Of a stretch of DNA of 64,000 nt, positions 1 to 7,241 are shown piece after piece. Under the pieces are notes generated by a model that did no database searches, was not told the origin of the DNA, and was given only the letters and a program-made list of their open reading frames with translations. The position numbers were made by a program, and so were the translations under genes. How positions within the stretch are numbered: position 1 is the first letter of the stretch; each line of letters starts with the position of its first letter. The stretch lies in the NCBI RefSeq assembly GCF_013201825.1, contig NZ_CP053836.1, forward strand, positions 124,001 to 188,000. The letters run 5' to 3'. Source of the stretch: Halarcobacter ebronensis (GTDB lineage: Bacteria; Campylobacterota; Campylobacteria; Campylobacterales; Arcobacteraceae).

Positions 1-131
1 TTGAGTACAAATTAACCTCTGCTGGGCAAAAACTCATTCCTATTCTTGAACAACTTCATGATTGGGGAAGAGAATACGCAAAAGATAATAATATAAAAAT
101 TACAAAAGATCCAAACTGCGTATTAGAGTAG
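1..131 (+). CDS. HxlR-family regulator, C-terminal fragment
   Basis: The window opens inside this gene; the last 42 codons remain, ending at TAG 129-131. The visible part has the wing pattern EYKLTSAG followed by a helix containing LEQLHDWGRE. This matches the end of HxlR-type winged-helix regulators and the equivalent EYSLTDYG segment of the complete HxlR protein at 1240. The tail ends KDPNCVLE. The gene converges on the oxidoreductase at 135-1112 with only 3 bases between their stops. The N-terminal sensing cysteine and the recognition helix lie outside the window. Confidence 0.75.
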   Translation, partial: EYKLTSAGQKLIPILEQLHDWGREYAKDNNIKITKDPNCVLE

Positions 132-134
132 AAA

Positions 135-1112
135 TTATTCTACTCTAACCAAATATCTTCCTACAGCTTCCCCTGAAAGTAGTTTTTTATAGGCATCTGA
201 TATCTCTTCTAAAGTGATTTCAGTTGTTAAACTATTTAAAGAGTCAATTTTAAACTCACTTGCTAGTTTTTCCCAAGCTTTCTCTTTTTTATTTATAGAG
301 CACTCAACTGAGTCAATTCCTATTAATCTAACACCTCTTAAAATAAATGGGAAAACATTTGTATGAAGTTCAAAAGATGAGGTTAATCCACAACAAGTTG
401 CAACCCCATCATATTTTAATACTTTAAGTGCCTGTACTAAAATATTTCCTCCGACTGTATCAATCATACCATCATATTTTTCACTACCAAGTGGTTTACT
501 ATTTTCCACATCAAAATCTTTTCTAAGTATTACCTCTTTTGCTCCAAGCTCTTGTAAAAATGGTATTTTTTCTTCTTTCCCTGAAATAGCAGTTACCTCA
601 AAACCTAATTTGCTTAAAATAGCTACAGCAATGCTTCCAACGCCTCCTGTTGCCCCAGAGACTAAAATTTTTCCATTTTTTATGCCATTATTTAGTAGTT
701 CATTTACACTTAGTGCTGCTGTAAGTCCAGCTGTACCATAGGTCATTATCTCTTTTGAGCTTAGATTCGTTGGAGTTTTTATTACCCATGAAGAAGGTAC
801 CTTTACAAATTGGGCATGACCACCATTTGTATTCATTCCCAAATCATATCCAGTAACAGTTACCCTGTCCCCTTTTTTAAACTTCTCATCTTTTGATTCT
901 TCAACAATCCCTGAAATGTCAATCCCTGTTGTATGGGGAAAAACTCTTGTAACTCCTGGATTTCCTACAGAACTTAGTGCATCTTTATAATTAAGAGATG
1001 AATATTGCGTTTTTATTAATATTTCACTATCTTCTATTTTTGGTATCTCAAGCTCTTTAACTCCTGAGATAAATCTTTTATCTTCAACTTTTTCTACAAC
1101 ATAAGCTTTCAT
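135..1112 (-). CDS. acuI: AcuI/YhdH-family NADPH quinone oxidoreductase
   Basis: 325 aa, the usual length for the YhdH/YhfP (AcuI) branch of zinc-less medium-chain reductases. AcuI reduces acrylyl-CoA to propionyl-CoA with NADPH; relatives are annotated as quinone reductases. The N-terminal GroES-like part has the family signature SSLNYKDAL (residues 38-46). The nucleotide-binding fold has GATGGVGS at 153-160. No zinc-binding cysteine set is seen. It is divergent from the HxlR gene at 1240 and convergent with another HxlR gene, so control by an HxlR regulator responding to electrophiles or quinones is a reasonable inference. The substrate cannot be read from sequence. Confidence 0.85.
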   Translation of the reverse strand: MKAYVVEKVEDKRFISGVKELEIPKIEDSEILIKTQYSSLNYKDALSSVGNPGVTRVFPHTTGIDISGIVEESKDEKFKKGDRVTVTGYDLGMNTNGGHAQFVKVPSSWVIKTPTNLSSKEIMTYGTAGLTAALSVNELLNNGIKNGKILVSGATGGVGSIAVAILSKLGFEVTAISGKEEKIPFLQELGAKEVILRKDFDVENSKPLGSEKYDGMIDTVGGNILVQALKVLKYDGVATCCGLTSSFELHTNVFPFILRGVRLIGIDSVECSINKKEKAWEKLASEFKIDSLNSLTTEITLEEISDAYKKLLSGEAVGRYLVRVE

Positions 1113-1170
1113 AAATACCCCTTTTGCCTTTTGATTTATTTTAAAACTTTAGCTAAAATAGTAACAAAGA

Positions 1171-1201
1171 ACAAGTACTTACAAAAAAAACAGGTACTTA
1201 C
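1171..1201. promoter_or_regulatory. Direct-repeat operator candidate between acuI and HxlR genes
   Basis: Two near-identical 12-mers, ACAAGTACTTAC (1171-1182) and ACAGGTACTTAC (1190-1201), lie 19 bp apart in the divergent intergenic region; the first contains the palindrome AAGTACTT. HxlR/YodB-type regulators bind TAC/GTA-containing repeats of this kind at their own divergent promoters. Binding here is inferred from position and sequence only. Confidence 0.5.
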
Positions 1202-1239
1202 TAAAAAGATACTTTTATGGTGTTTTGGGAGAGTTTGTT

Positions 1240-1575
1240 ATGAATAAAATTGAAGAATTTAATGAAAATGGTGAGAAGTGTCCAGTTGAAACAGCACTTG
1301 ATATATTAGCAGGAAAATGGAAAATATTAATTTTATGGTATTTAAGAAGTGAAACAAAAAGGTTTAATGAACTTCAAAAACTACTTCCAAACGTTACTCA
1401 AAAGATGCTAATACAAAAACTAAGAGAACTTGAAAAAGATGGAATTGTACAAAGGGTTGTTTATCCTGTAGTTCCGCCTAAAGTTGAGTACTCATTAACA
1501 GATTATGGAATGAGTTTAAAACCTATCTTAAAGCAGTTGTATTTGTGGGGCGAGATACATAAACAAAAAGTTTAG
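1240..1575 (+). CDS. HxlR-family winged-helix transcriptional regulator
   Basis: 111 aa from the ATG at 1240, which has GGGAGAG 6 bases upstream; an in-frame TTG at 1225 would add five residues but lacks a better ribosome site. HxlR proteins are dimeric winged-helix regulators, several of which sense electrophiles or disulfide stress through an N-terminal cysteine. Here Cys14 stands just before the first helix (K-C-P-V-E), the position used by redox-sensing members. The recognition helix is around [15 protein letters not shown] and the wing ends EYSLTDYG. It probably controls acuI and itself through the repeats at 1171-1201. Its stop overlaps the end of the convergent fetB gene. Confidence 0.88.
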   Translation: MNKIEEFNENGEKCPVETALDILAGKWKILILWYLRSETKRFNELQKLLPNVTQKMLIQKLRELEKDGIVQRVVYPVVPPKVEYSLTDYGMSLKPILKQLYLWGEIHKQKV

Positions 1576-2258
1576 GCTTTTCTTTTTATTAAAAAATAGA
1601 TAATTGTACTAAGTCCTGCGCTTGAAAGCACCATAGTCATTATCATTATTTGATATCTTACAGCTATTAAAGGATCAACACCTGAGAGTATTTGTCCTGT
1701 CATCATTCCAGGAAGAGAAACAAGTCCCACTGCAAGTAAAGCATTTATTTGCGGTATTAAACAGGCTTTAAAAGCTATCTCCCTTGCTTTTTCAAAGCTC
1801 TCTTCTCTTAAAGACTCTTTTTCAAATCTTTCAATTGCAAGGGAGAGTGCATTCATTGTATTTGCAAAGATCATTCCTGATAGAGGAATAATATATCTTG
1901 GTTCATAGGTATATTCTAGCTTCAATACTAAAATTATTATAAAAAGATTTATAAGTCCTGCTCCCAAAATAGCTACAAAGATTTGTAAATAGTGTTTTTT
2001 ACTTTTATCATTTGTATTTCTTAAGGCTATAAAAGATGAGACAATAATCATAAAAGTGATAATAAAAAGACCCAAATATATATTTTTATTCTCAAAAATA
2101 AAAATAAGAACATACCCAATAGCTATAAGTTGTACAAGCATCCTAAGGGTTGCAACTATAATCTCTGTTGAGTTGTTAGTCCACTTTTTGTAATAGTACC
2201 AAACTACAATCAAAGGAAGTAGGCTTAAACAGAGATTATAAAATGAGATATTCTGCAT
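1572..2258 (-). CDS. fetB: FetB/YbbM-family ABC exporter permease (UPF0014)
   Basis: 228 aa, about 30 shorter than E. coli FetB, with about seven hydrophobic segments and a cytoplasmic stretch rich in Glu and Arg (around [18 protein letters not shown]). FetA-FetB is a putative iron exporter tied to peroxide resistance. The matching ATPase fetA is not beside it: the upstream neighbour is gpsA, one base away. The two are therefore probably co-transcribed and the ATPase, if any, is elsewhere. The family call rests on the overall pattern, with the conserved LRMLVQL and P-L-S-G-M regions. Confidence 0.75.
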   Translation of the reverse strand: MQNISFYNLCLSLLPLIVVWYYYKKWTNNSTEIIVATLRMLVQLIAIGYVLIFIFENKNIYLGLFIITFMIIVSSFIALRNTNDKSKKHYLQIFVAILGAGLINLFIIILVLKLEYTYEPRYIIPLSGMIFANTMNALSLAIERFEKESLREESFEKAREIAFKACLIPQINALLAVGLVSLPGMMTGQILSGVDPLIAVRYQIMIMTMVLSSAGLSTIIYFLIKRKA

Positions 2259-2259
2259 T

Positions 2260-3153
2260 TTAGTCGCTTATCAAATCTTTTAAACTCTCTTTTGGAGGTT
2301 TTCCATCTAAAATAAGTTTTACTTCTCTTGCAATAGGAGAATAAATAAAGTGTTCACTTGAGAGTTTATAAATAGCTTCAGCTGTTTTAACTCCCTCTGC
2401 TACTTCTCCCAACTCTTTTAGAATATTTTCAAGTTTCTCCCCTTTTGCAAGTCCTAATCCAACTCTATAGTTTCTACTAAGAGTACTACTTGCAGTTAAA
2501 AATAGATCCCCTGCTCCACTAAGTCCAATAAATGATGATTTTTTAGCACCAAATTTTTTTCCAAATCTTTGCATCTCCACAAGTCCTCTTGAGATTAGTG
2601 ATGCCCTTGCATTATTTCCTAAATGTAAGCCATCACAAATACCACTTGCAATTGCCAATACATTTTTGTATGCACCTGCTATTTCAGCTCCTGTTACATC
2701 TGAGCTATAATAAACTTTTATAAAATCTGGGAAAAAAGGTTTGAATTTATCATATACTTTTTTTGAAGTTGAGTTTAGTACAAGGGCACAAGGAAGTCCT
2801 TGAATTACCTCTGCTGCAAAAGAGGGACCAGAGATAAAACCAATATTTTTTTCAGGAACATAATCAGAATATATTTCATTTAGAAATTCACCAGTTGTTG
2901 CCTCAATCCCTTTGGCTGCAACTAAGATTTTTTGTCCTTTTGTATATATGAAATTATTTTTTAGCCACTCTCTAATCTCTTGTGCTGGTATTGCAATAAC
3001 CAAGTGTTGGCACTCAAGGGCCTTTTCTAGTGAAACAAAATTTTTAATATCTCTTTTTGTTCTTGATGTTATAAAACACTCTTGCTTTTGGCTAAGTGCA
3101 AAATGAAGGGCTTGTCCCCATTTTCCTGCACCAATAACTGCAATCTCTGCCAT
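2260..3153 (-). CDS. gpsA: Glycerol-3-phosphate dehydrogenase [NAD(P)+]
   Basis: 297 aa, slightly shorter than the 330-340 of enterobacterial GpsA but typical for Campylobacterota. It makes sn-glycerol-3-phosphate from dihydroxyacetone phosphate for phospholipid synthesis in the cytoplasm. The N-terminal Rossmann fold starts IAVIGAGKWG (residues 4-13). The catalytic lysine region reads GAYKNVLAIASG near residue 160, followed by the substrate-binding NNARASLISRG stretch. First gene of a probable gpsA-fetB unit, divergent from the MarR gene at 3324. Confidence 0.93.
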   Translation of the reverse strand: MAEIAVIGAGKWGQALHFALSQKQECFITSRTKRDIKNFVSLEKALECQHLVIAIPAQEIREWLKNNFIYTKGQKILVAAKGIEATTGEFLNEIYSDYVPEKNIGFISGPSFAAEVIQGLPCALVLNSTSKKVYDKFKPFFPDFIKVYYSSDVTGAEIAGAYKNVLAIASGICDGLHLGNNARASLISRGLVEMQRFGKKFGAKKSSFIGLSGAGDLFLTASSTLSRNYRVGLGLAKGEKLENILKELGEVAEGVKTAEAIYKLSSEHFIYSPIAREVKLILDGKPPKESLKDLISD

Positions 3154-3276
3154 AGGAAACCTTTTTTAAAAACTATATATGATATTATCAAAATCTTGCT
3201 TTTTAACTCTTTTGAATAGGTTTAAAAAAGAGCTCTGTTTTTTTCAATTTATCCTTACAATTTTGTAAATTTATTT

Positions 3277-3305
3277 AAGTTGTTTATAAAGTTGTATATG
3301 CAACT
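3277..3305. promoter_or_regulatory. Possible MarR operator
   Basis: The imperfect palindrome AGTTGTATATGCAACT (3290-3305; 5-bp arms AGTTG/CAACT) is preceded by a further half-site AAGTTGT at 3277-3283. It sits 19 bases upstream of the marR-type start, where an autorepressor site is expected. Binding is inferred only. Confidence 0.4.
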
Positions 3306-3323
3306 ATTTCATAAGGAGTTAAT

Positions 3324-3767
3324 ATGAAAAATAAATTGAAATTGTCTCTGCCTTTAAAGATATCACAAATTGCAAATAAAATAAATCAATCTCTATCAAA
3401 AACTCTAAAGGAGTTTGATATTGCCCCTGAACAAAGAGCAATTTTATATATGATTGAATCTGAAAGTTTAATCAATCAAAATGAGTTGGGATTTCACCTT
3501 GGAAAAGATAAAACTACCATATCAAGAACCTTAGATGTGTTAGAAAAAAAAGGTTATATATTAAGAAAATATGCAAAAAATGATAAAAGATCAAAGATTA
3601 TAACCTTAACTTCATTAGGAAAAGAGGCTGTAAATGTTACTCAGCCTTCAATACAATATTTTAGAGAAGCTATACTTTATGATATTTCATACGAAGAGGT
3701 TGAAAAGTTTTTTATTCTTCTTGATAAAATATCTTTGAATATAGACAGGTATAATAGTGAAAAATAG
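3324..3767 (+). CDS. MarR-family transcriptional regulator
   Basis: 147 aa with the MarR layout: N-terminal dimer helix, helix-turn-helix at about residues 55-85 (KDKTTISRTLDVLEKKGY), and the wing ending NDKRSKIITLT with the conserved D-x-R. The start ATG has TAAGGAG 6 bases upstream. The gene overlaps the downstream MFS pump by 11 bases, the classic regulator-efflux pair, so it probably represses the pump and itself through the palindrome at 3290-3305 and is released by a toxic ligand. The ligand is unknown. Confidence 0.88.
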   Translation: MKNKLKLSLPLKISQIANKINQSLSKTLKEFDIAPEQRAILYMIESESLINQNELGFHLGKDKTTISRTLDVLEKKGYILRKYAKNDKRSKIITLTSLGKEAVNVTQPSIQYFREAILYDISYEEVEKFFILLDKISLNIDRYNSEK

Positions 3768-4887
3768 ATCATTTGGTAGAAATATTACAGTTTTATCAAT
3801 CTTTTTAGCCTTTATGGGAATGGGTGTTGTTGACCCTATTTTGCCAGATATTGCTCTAAAATTGGGTGCCAATCATTGGCAAGTTGAGATGCTTTTTAGC
3901 GCCTATATTTTTATGATGGCTTTTATGATGTTACCTGCTGGTGTACTTGCCGTTAAATTTGGAGATAAAAGAGTTATGGCAACTGGACTTGGGCTTGTTG
4001 CTCTTTTTGCAACCCTTTGCTCTTTTGCAACTTCAATAGTAGATTTATCTTTATATAGGGCAGGTTGGGGCTTTTCAAATGCCCTATTCTTTGCAACGGC
4101 ACTTATAATATTAATTGCACTTTCAAATGAGTATCATAAAGCAGTTGGACTATTTGAAGGAGCAATTGGTTTTGGAATCTCTGCTGGTCCACTACTTGGT
4201 GGTTTTTTAGGTGAACACTCTTGGAGGTTTCCTTTTTTAGCTACAGGAATATTATCTTTATGCGCTTTTATTGCTGTACTATTTTTTGTAAAAGTTCCCA
4301 ATGATAACAAAAGAAAGAGTGTAAAACTAGAGGATTTAAAAGCACTTTTTACAAACAGAAAATTTATACTTATTTCTTTTTCTGCAATGCTTTATTTTTA
4401 TGGTTTTATTGTAATTCTTGCATATTCACCTTTGGTTGTAAACTTAAATCCTGTGGAGATGGGTCTACTATTTTTTGGTTGGGGATTAGCTCTTGCTTGT
4501 GGTTCTATTGTTATTAGTACAAAGTTAGAGAGTTTATATGAGGTAAAACAGATAATTCCAGTAACCATACTAATTTTTGCTCTAATTTTATTTATTATTA
4601 TGAATGTTGAATCAAAGGCTCTGATGAGTATGTTAATAATACTGTCTGGGCTATTATCTGGAATTAATAACTCTGTTTTAACCTCTTATGTAATGGAGGT
4701 AAACTTTGAAAAAAATATAATCTCTGGAGGATTTAACTTTTTAAGATGGATGGGAGCAGGAACAGCACCAATTTTATCTGGATTTATTGCAGGAAAATTT
4801 AATAATATGCATCTACCTTTTTTAGTAGCAGCAATTTTGTCTATAATCTCTTTTTTACTTCTTTTTTCATTAAGAAAGGCAAAGTAG
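3757..4887 (+). CDS. Major facilitator superfamily drug efflux transporter
   Basis: 376 aa starting at GTG 3757 inside the end of the MarR gene, which implies translational coupling. About twelve hydrophobic segments are visible. The DHA1 signature region DPILPDIALKLGA is near residue 30, and the loop 2-3 motif is KFGDKRVM. A proton-driven exporter of the inner membrane is the family role; the substrate is not predictable. The gene ends in a strong hairpin shared with the convergent gatB. Confidence 0.85.
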   Translation: MKNRSFGRNITVLSIFLAFMGMGVVDPILPDIALKLGANHWQVEMLFSAYIFMMAFMMLPAGVLAVKFGDKRVMATGLGLVALFATLCSFATSIVDLSLYRAGWGFSNALFFATALIILIALSNEYHKAVGLFEGAIGFGISAGPLLGGFLGEHSWRFPFLATGILSLCAFIAVLFFVKVPNDNKRKSVKLEDLKALFTNRKFILISFSAMLYFYGFIVILAYSPLVVNLNPVEMGLLFFGWGLALACGSIVISTKLESLYEVKQIIPVTILIFALILFIIMNVESKALMSMLIILSGLLSGINNSVLTSYVMEVNFEKNIISGGFNFLRWMGAGTAPILSGFIAGKFNNMHLPFLVAAILSIISFLLLFSLRKAK

Positions 4888-4901
4888 TAAAACTACTTTG
4901 C
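4879..4901. terminator. Hairpin between convergent MFS gene and gatB
   Basis: GCAAAGTAGT and ACTACTTTGC form a perfect 10-bp stem with an AAA loop. It spans the MFS stop codon and abuts the gatB stop. It can serve both strands although the T-tract is weak. Confidence 0.65.
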
Positions 4902-6335
4902 TTATGCTAATCTCTCTTTTAAAAGAGCACTTACTTTTTGTGGGTTTGCACTACCTTTTGATATCTTCATAACTTGACCAACAAAGAAAGCAAACATCTT
5001 CTCTTTTCCACTTTTATACTCTGCAACTTTATCTTCATTTGCAGCTAAAATACCATCAATTATCTCTAATAGTGCTCCATCATCAGAAACCTGTTTAAGT
5101 CCAAGTTTTTCAATAACTGCATCTACCTCTTCACTATTTTCCATTAGATAATCTAAAACCTCTTTTGCAGCTTTCCCTGAGATTGTATTATCATCTATTC
5201 TAGAGATTAGTTTTGCTAAAGTTTTTGCATCAACAGGAGAGTTCTCAAGAGTAATTCCCTCTTTTAATCTACCTTGTAGCTCAACAGTTAACCAAGTAAC
5301 TGCATTTTTAGAGTTGATACTCTCTTTCATCATCTCATCAAAATAGTTTGCCATCTCTAAAGAACTTGTAATTACTGATGCATCATACTCTTTGATTTCA
5401 AACTCTTTAACAAATCTCTCTTTTTTCTCATCTGGAAGCTCTGGAATTTTTGAGTATTTTTCAATCATCTCATCTGTCAAAATAAGAGGAAGCAGGTCTG
5501 GATCTGGGAAATATCTATAATCAGCCGCATCCTCTTTACCTCTCATTGATCTAGTCTCTCCCATATTTACATCAAAAAGTCTAGTCTCTTGAACAACCTC
5601 TTTTTCATAAACACCATCTTCCCAAGCCTCTATTTGTCTGTTAACTTCATATTTGATAGCTTTTTCAATAAACTTAAATGAGTTCATATTTTTTATTTCA
5701 CATCTAGTGTAAAGTTTAGTATCACCTTTTGGTCTAATTGATACGTTAACATCACATCTAAAAGAACCCTCTTGCATATTTGCATCACTAATTCCAAGGT
5801 ATCTTACAATTGAGTGAAGTTTTTTCAAATATAAAATTGCCTCTTCTGCACTTCTTAAATCTGGTTCAGAAACTATTTCAAGAAGTGGAGTCCCTGCTCT
5901 ATTTAAATCCACATGAGAAACATCACCTGCATGGATATTTTTCCCCGCATCATTCTCTAAGTGTGCTCTTGTAACTCCAATTTTTTTGCTACTACCATCT
6001 TCAAAATCAATAAGTAGTTCACCTAGTCCTACAACAGGCACTTCAAACTGAGAGATTTGGTATCCACTTGGTAAATCAGGGTAAAAGTAATTTTTTCTGT
6101 TAAAAATAGATGTCTTGTTTATTACAGATTTAAGTGCAGTTCCCAACATAATAGCCTTATGAACAGCCTCTTTATTTAATACAGGAAGTGCTCCTGGTAA
6201 ACCCAAGCAAGTTGGGCAAACATTTGTATTTGGCTCTTCTCCAAAACTTGTTGCGCATGAGCAAAAAAGTTTTGATTTGGTATTTAATTGTACGTGTACT
6301 TCTAAACCAATAATTACTTCAAACATTCCTGACAT
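4902..6335 (-). CDS. gatB: Asp-tRNA(Asn)/Glu-tRNA(Gln) amidotransferase subunit B
   Basis: 477 aa, full length for GatB. It forms the GatCAB complex that converts mischarged Glu-tRNA(Gln) and Asp-tRNA(Asn) to the correct species using glutamine-derived ammonia. Visible hallmarks are [16 protein letters not shown] at the N-terminus, the Cys pairs around residues 25-45 and the kinase-region motif [14 protein letters not shown]. The C-terminal YqeY-like tRNA-binding tail ends [16 protein letters not shown]. The ATG at 6335 has AAGGAA upstream at good spacing. The presence of both GatB and GltX fits an organism that makes Gln-tRNA indirectly; gatA and gatC are not in the window. Confidence 0.96.
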   Translation of the reverse strand: MSGMFEVIIGLEVHVQLNTKSKLFCSCATSFGEEPNTNVCPTCLGLPGALPVLNKEAVHKAIMLGTALKSVINKTSIFNRKNYFYPDLPSGYQISQFEVPVVGLGELLIDFEDGSSKKIGVTRAHLENDAGKNIHAGDVSHVDLNRAGTPLLEIVSEPDLRSAEEAILYLKKLHSIVRYLGISDANMQEGSFRCDVNVSIRPKGDTKLYTRCEIKNMNSFKFIEKAIKYEVNRQIEAWEDGVYEKEVVQETRLFDVNMGETRSMRGKEDAADYRYFPDPDLLPLILTDEMIEKYSKIPELPDEKKERFVKEFEIKEYDASVITSSLEMANYFDEMMKESINSKNAVTWLTVELQGRLKEGITLENSPVDAKTLAKLISRIDDNTISGKAAKEVLDYLMENSEEVDAVIEKLGLKQVSDDGALLEIIDGILAANEDKVAEYKSGKEKMFAFFVGQVMKISKGSANPQKVSALLKERLA

Positions 6336-6347
6336 CTATTTCCTTTT

Positions 6348-7172
6348 TTATCTAATTATGTTAATCTCTGCAGATAGTTTCATTTTTTCAAAATAGTCTT
6401 TTAAATATTTTTGTTCTCTATCTTGCATTAAGATGTTAAAAATTCTATCTTTTACATCCTCAAATTTAAGTGTTTTTTCATCACTTTTTTCTGTTAATAA
6501 AAGAGTTGTATACTCTTTTTCCATAGTAAATATTGCTGTAAATTGATTTACTTCAGTTTGACTGATTAAGTATCTAATTTGCGGGTTCATGCTCTCTTGA
6601 TTTAGTTGAACATTGCTTTTTGTTACCCCATCAATAGCAGCCATTGGATTATTCATAGCTGACATTAAGCTATTTCTATCTTTAGAAGTATATTGAACAG
6701 CTTTTACATTATTAGCTAGGTTAAACATACTTGGATTATTTTCATAATAGATTTTTAAATCTTCTTCTGTAGCAATTTTAATATTCCCTCTAACTAATTT
6801 ATCAATTAGTTTTTGTCTAATGATTTGTTGTCTTGTTTGTTCTTCATACTTTTCATAATCATTAAATCTTTGTTTTACAACAGATTTAAAAGTATATAAA
6901 TCCATTCCATTTGAAGCAGCTACTTTTTCTAAATAGTTATTAACATCAAAAAGGTCAGCAGTTATATTGTACTTTTTTATTAATTGATTAAACAAAGTTT
7001 CATCAATTAGTTCACTTACTGCTTTATCTTTCGATACATTTAGTTCAATCTCTTTTTTCTGAATATCATATAGAGTTATTGGATCATCATTTACAGTTAT
7101 GGCGATACCATTTACAAACTCTCCAAATAGAGCAGAAATTGAGATAAGAAGGGCAACTATTACTTTTTTCAT
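6348..7172 (-). CDS. SurA-like periplasmic chaperone / peptidyl-prolyl isomerase
   Basis: 274 aa with a signal peptide (residues 1-17, KK then a hydrophobic run ending L-F-G). The mature part begins VNGIAITVNDDPITLYDI, the opening strand of SurA N-terminal domains (I-A-V-V-N-D). Long helices follow (EEQTRQQIIRQKLIDKLVRG) and a region at about 140-235 corresponds to the PpiC/parvulin fold but is poorly conserved, so isomerase activity is uncertain. Likely role: escort of outer-membrane proteins in the periplasm, like PEB4/HP0175-type proteins of the phylum. It sits 13 bases upstream of gatB. Confidence 0.72.
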   Translation of the reverse strand: MKKVIVALLISISALFGEFVNGIAITVNDDPITLYDIQKKEIELNVSKDKAVSELIDETLFNQLIKKYNITADLFDVNNYLEKVAASNGMDLYTFKSVVKQRFNDYEKYEEQTRQQIIRQKLIDKLVRGNIKIATEEDLKIYYENNPSMFNLANNVKAVQYTSKDRNSLMSAMNNPMAAIDGVTKSNVQLNQESMNPQIRYLISQTEVNQFTAIFTMEKEYTTLLLTEKSDEKTLKFEDVKDRIFNILMQDREQKYLKDYFEKMKLSAEINIIR

Positions 7173-7189
7173 TTAAATCCTTTCTGTTA

Positions 7190-7230
7190 AAAACAGATAT
7201 TTTACCAAATAAATAGTAAATATCTGTTTT
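7190..7230 (-). terminator. Stem-loop downstream of the D-lactate dehydrogenase gene
   Basis: AAAACAGATATTT (7190-7202) and AAATATCTGTTTT (7218-7230) are perfect 13-bp inverted arms around a 15-base loop. On the minus strand the second arm runs into TTTT. It lies between the dld stop and the SurA-like start, so it would end the lactate transcript and isolate the downstream genes. Confidence 0.7.
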
Positions 7231-7241
7231 ATAAAAAGGAA

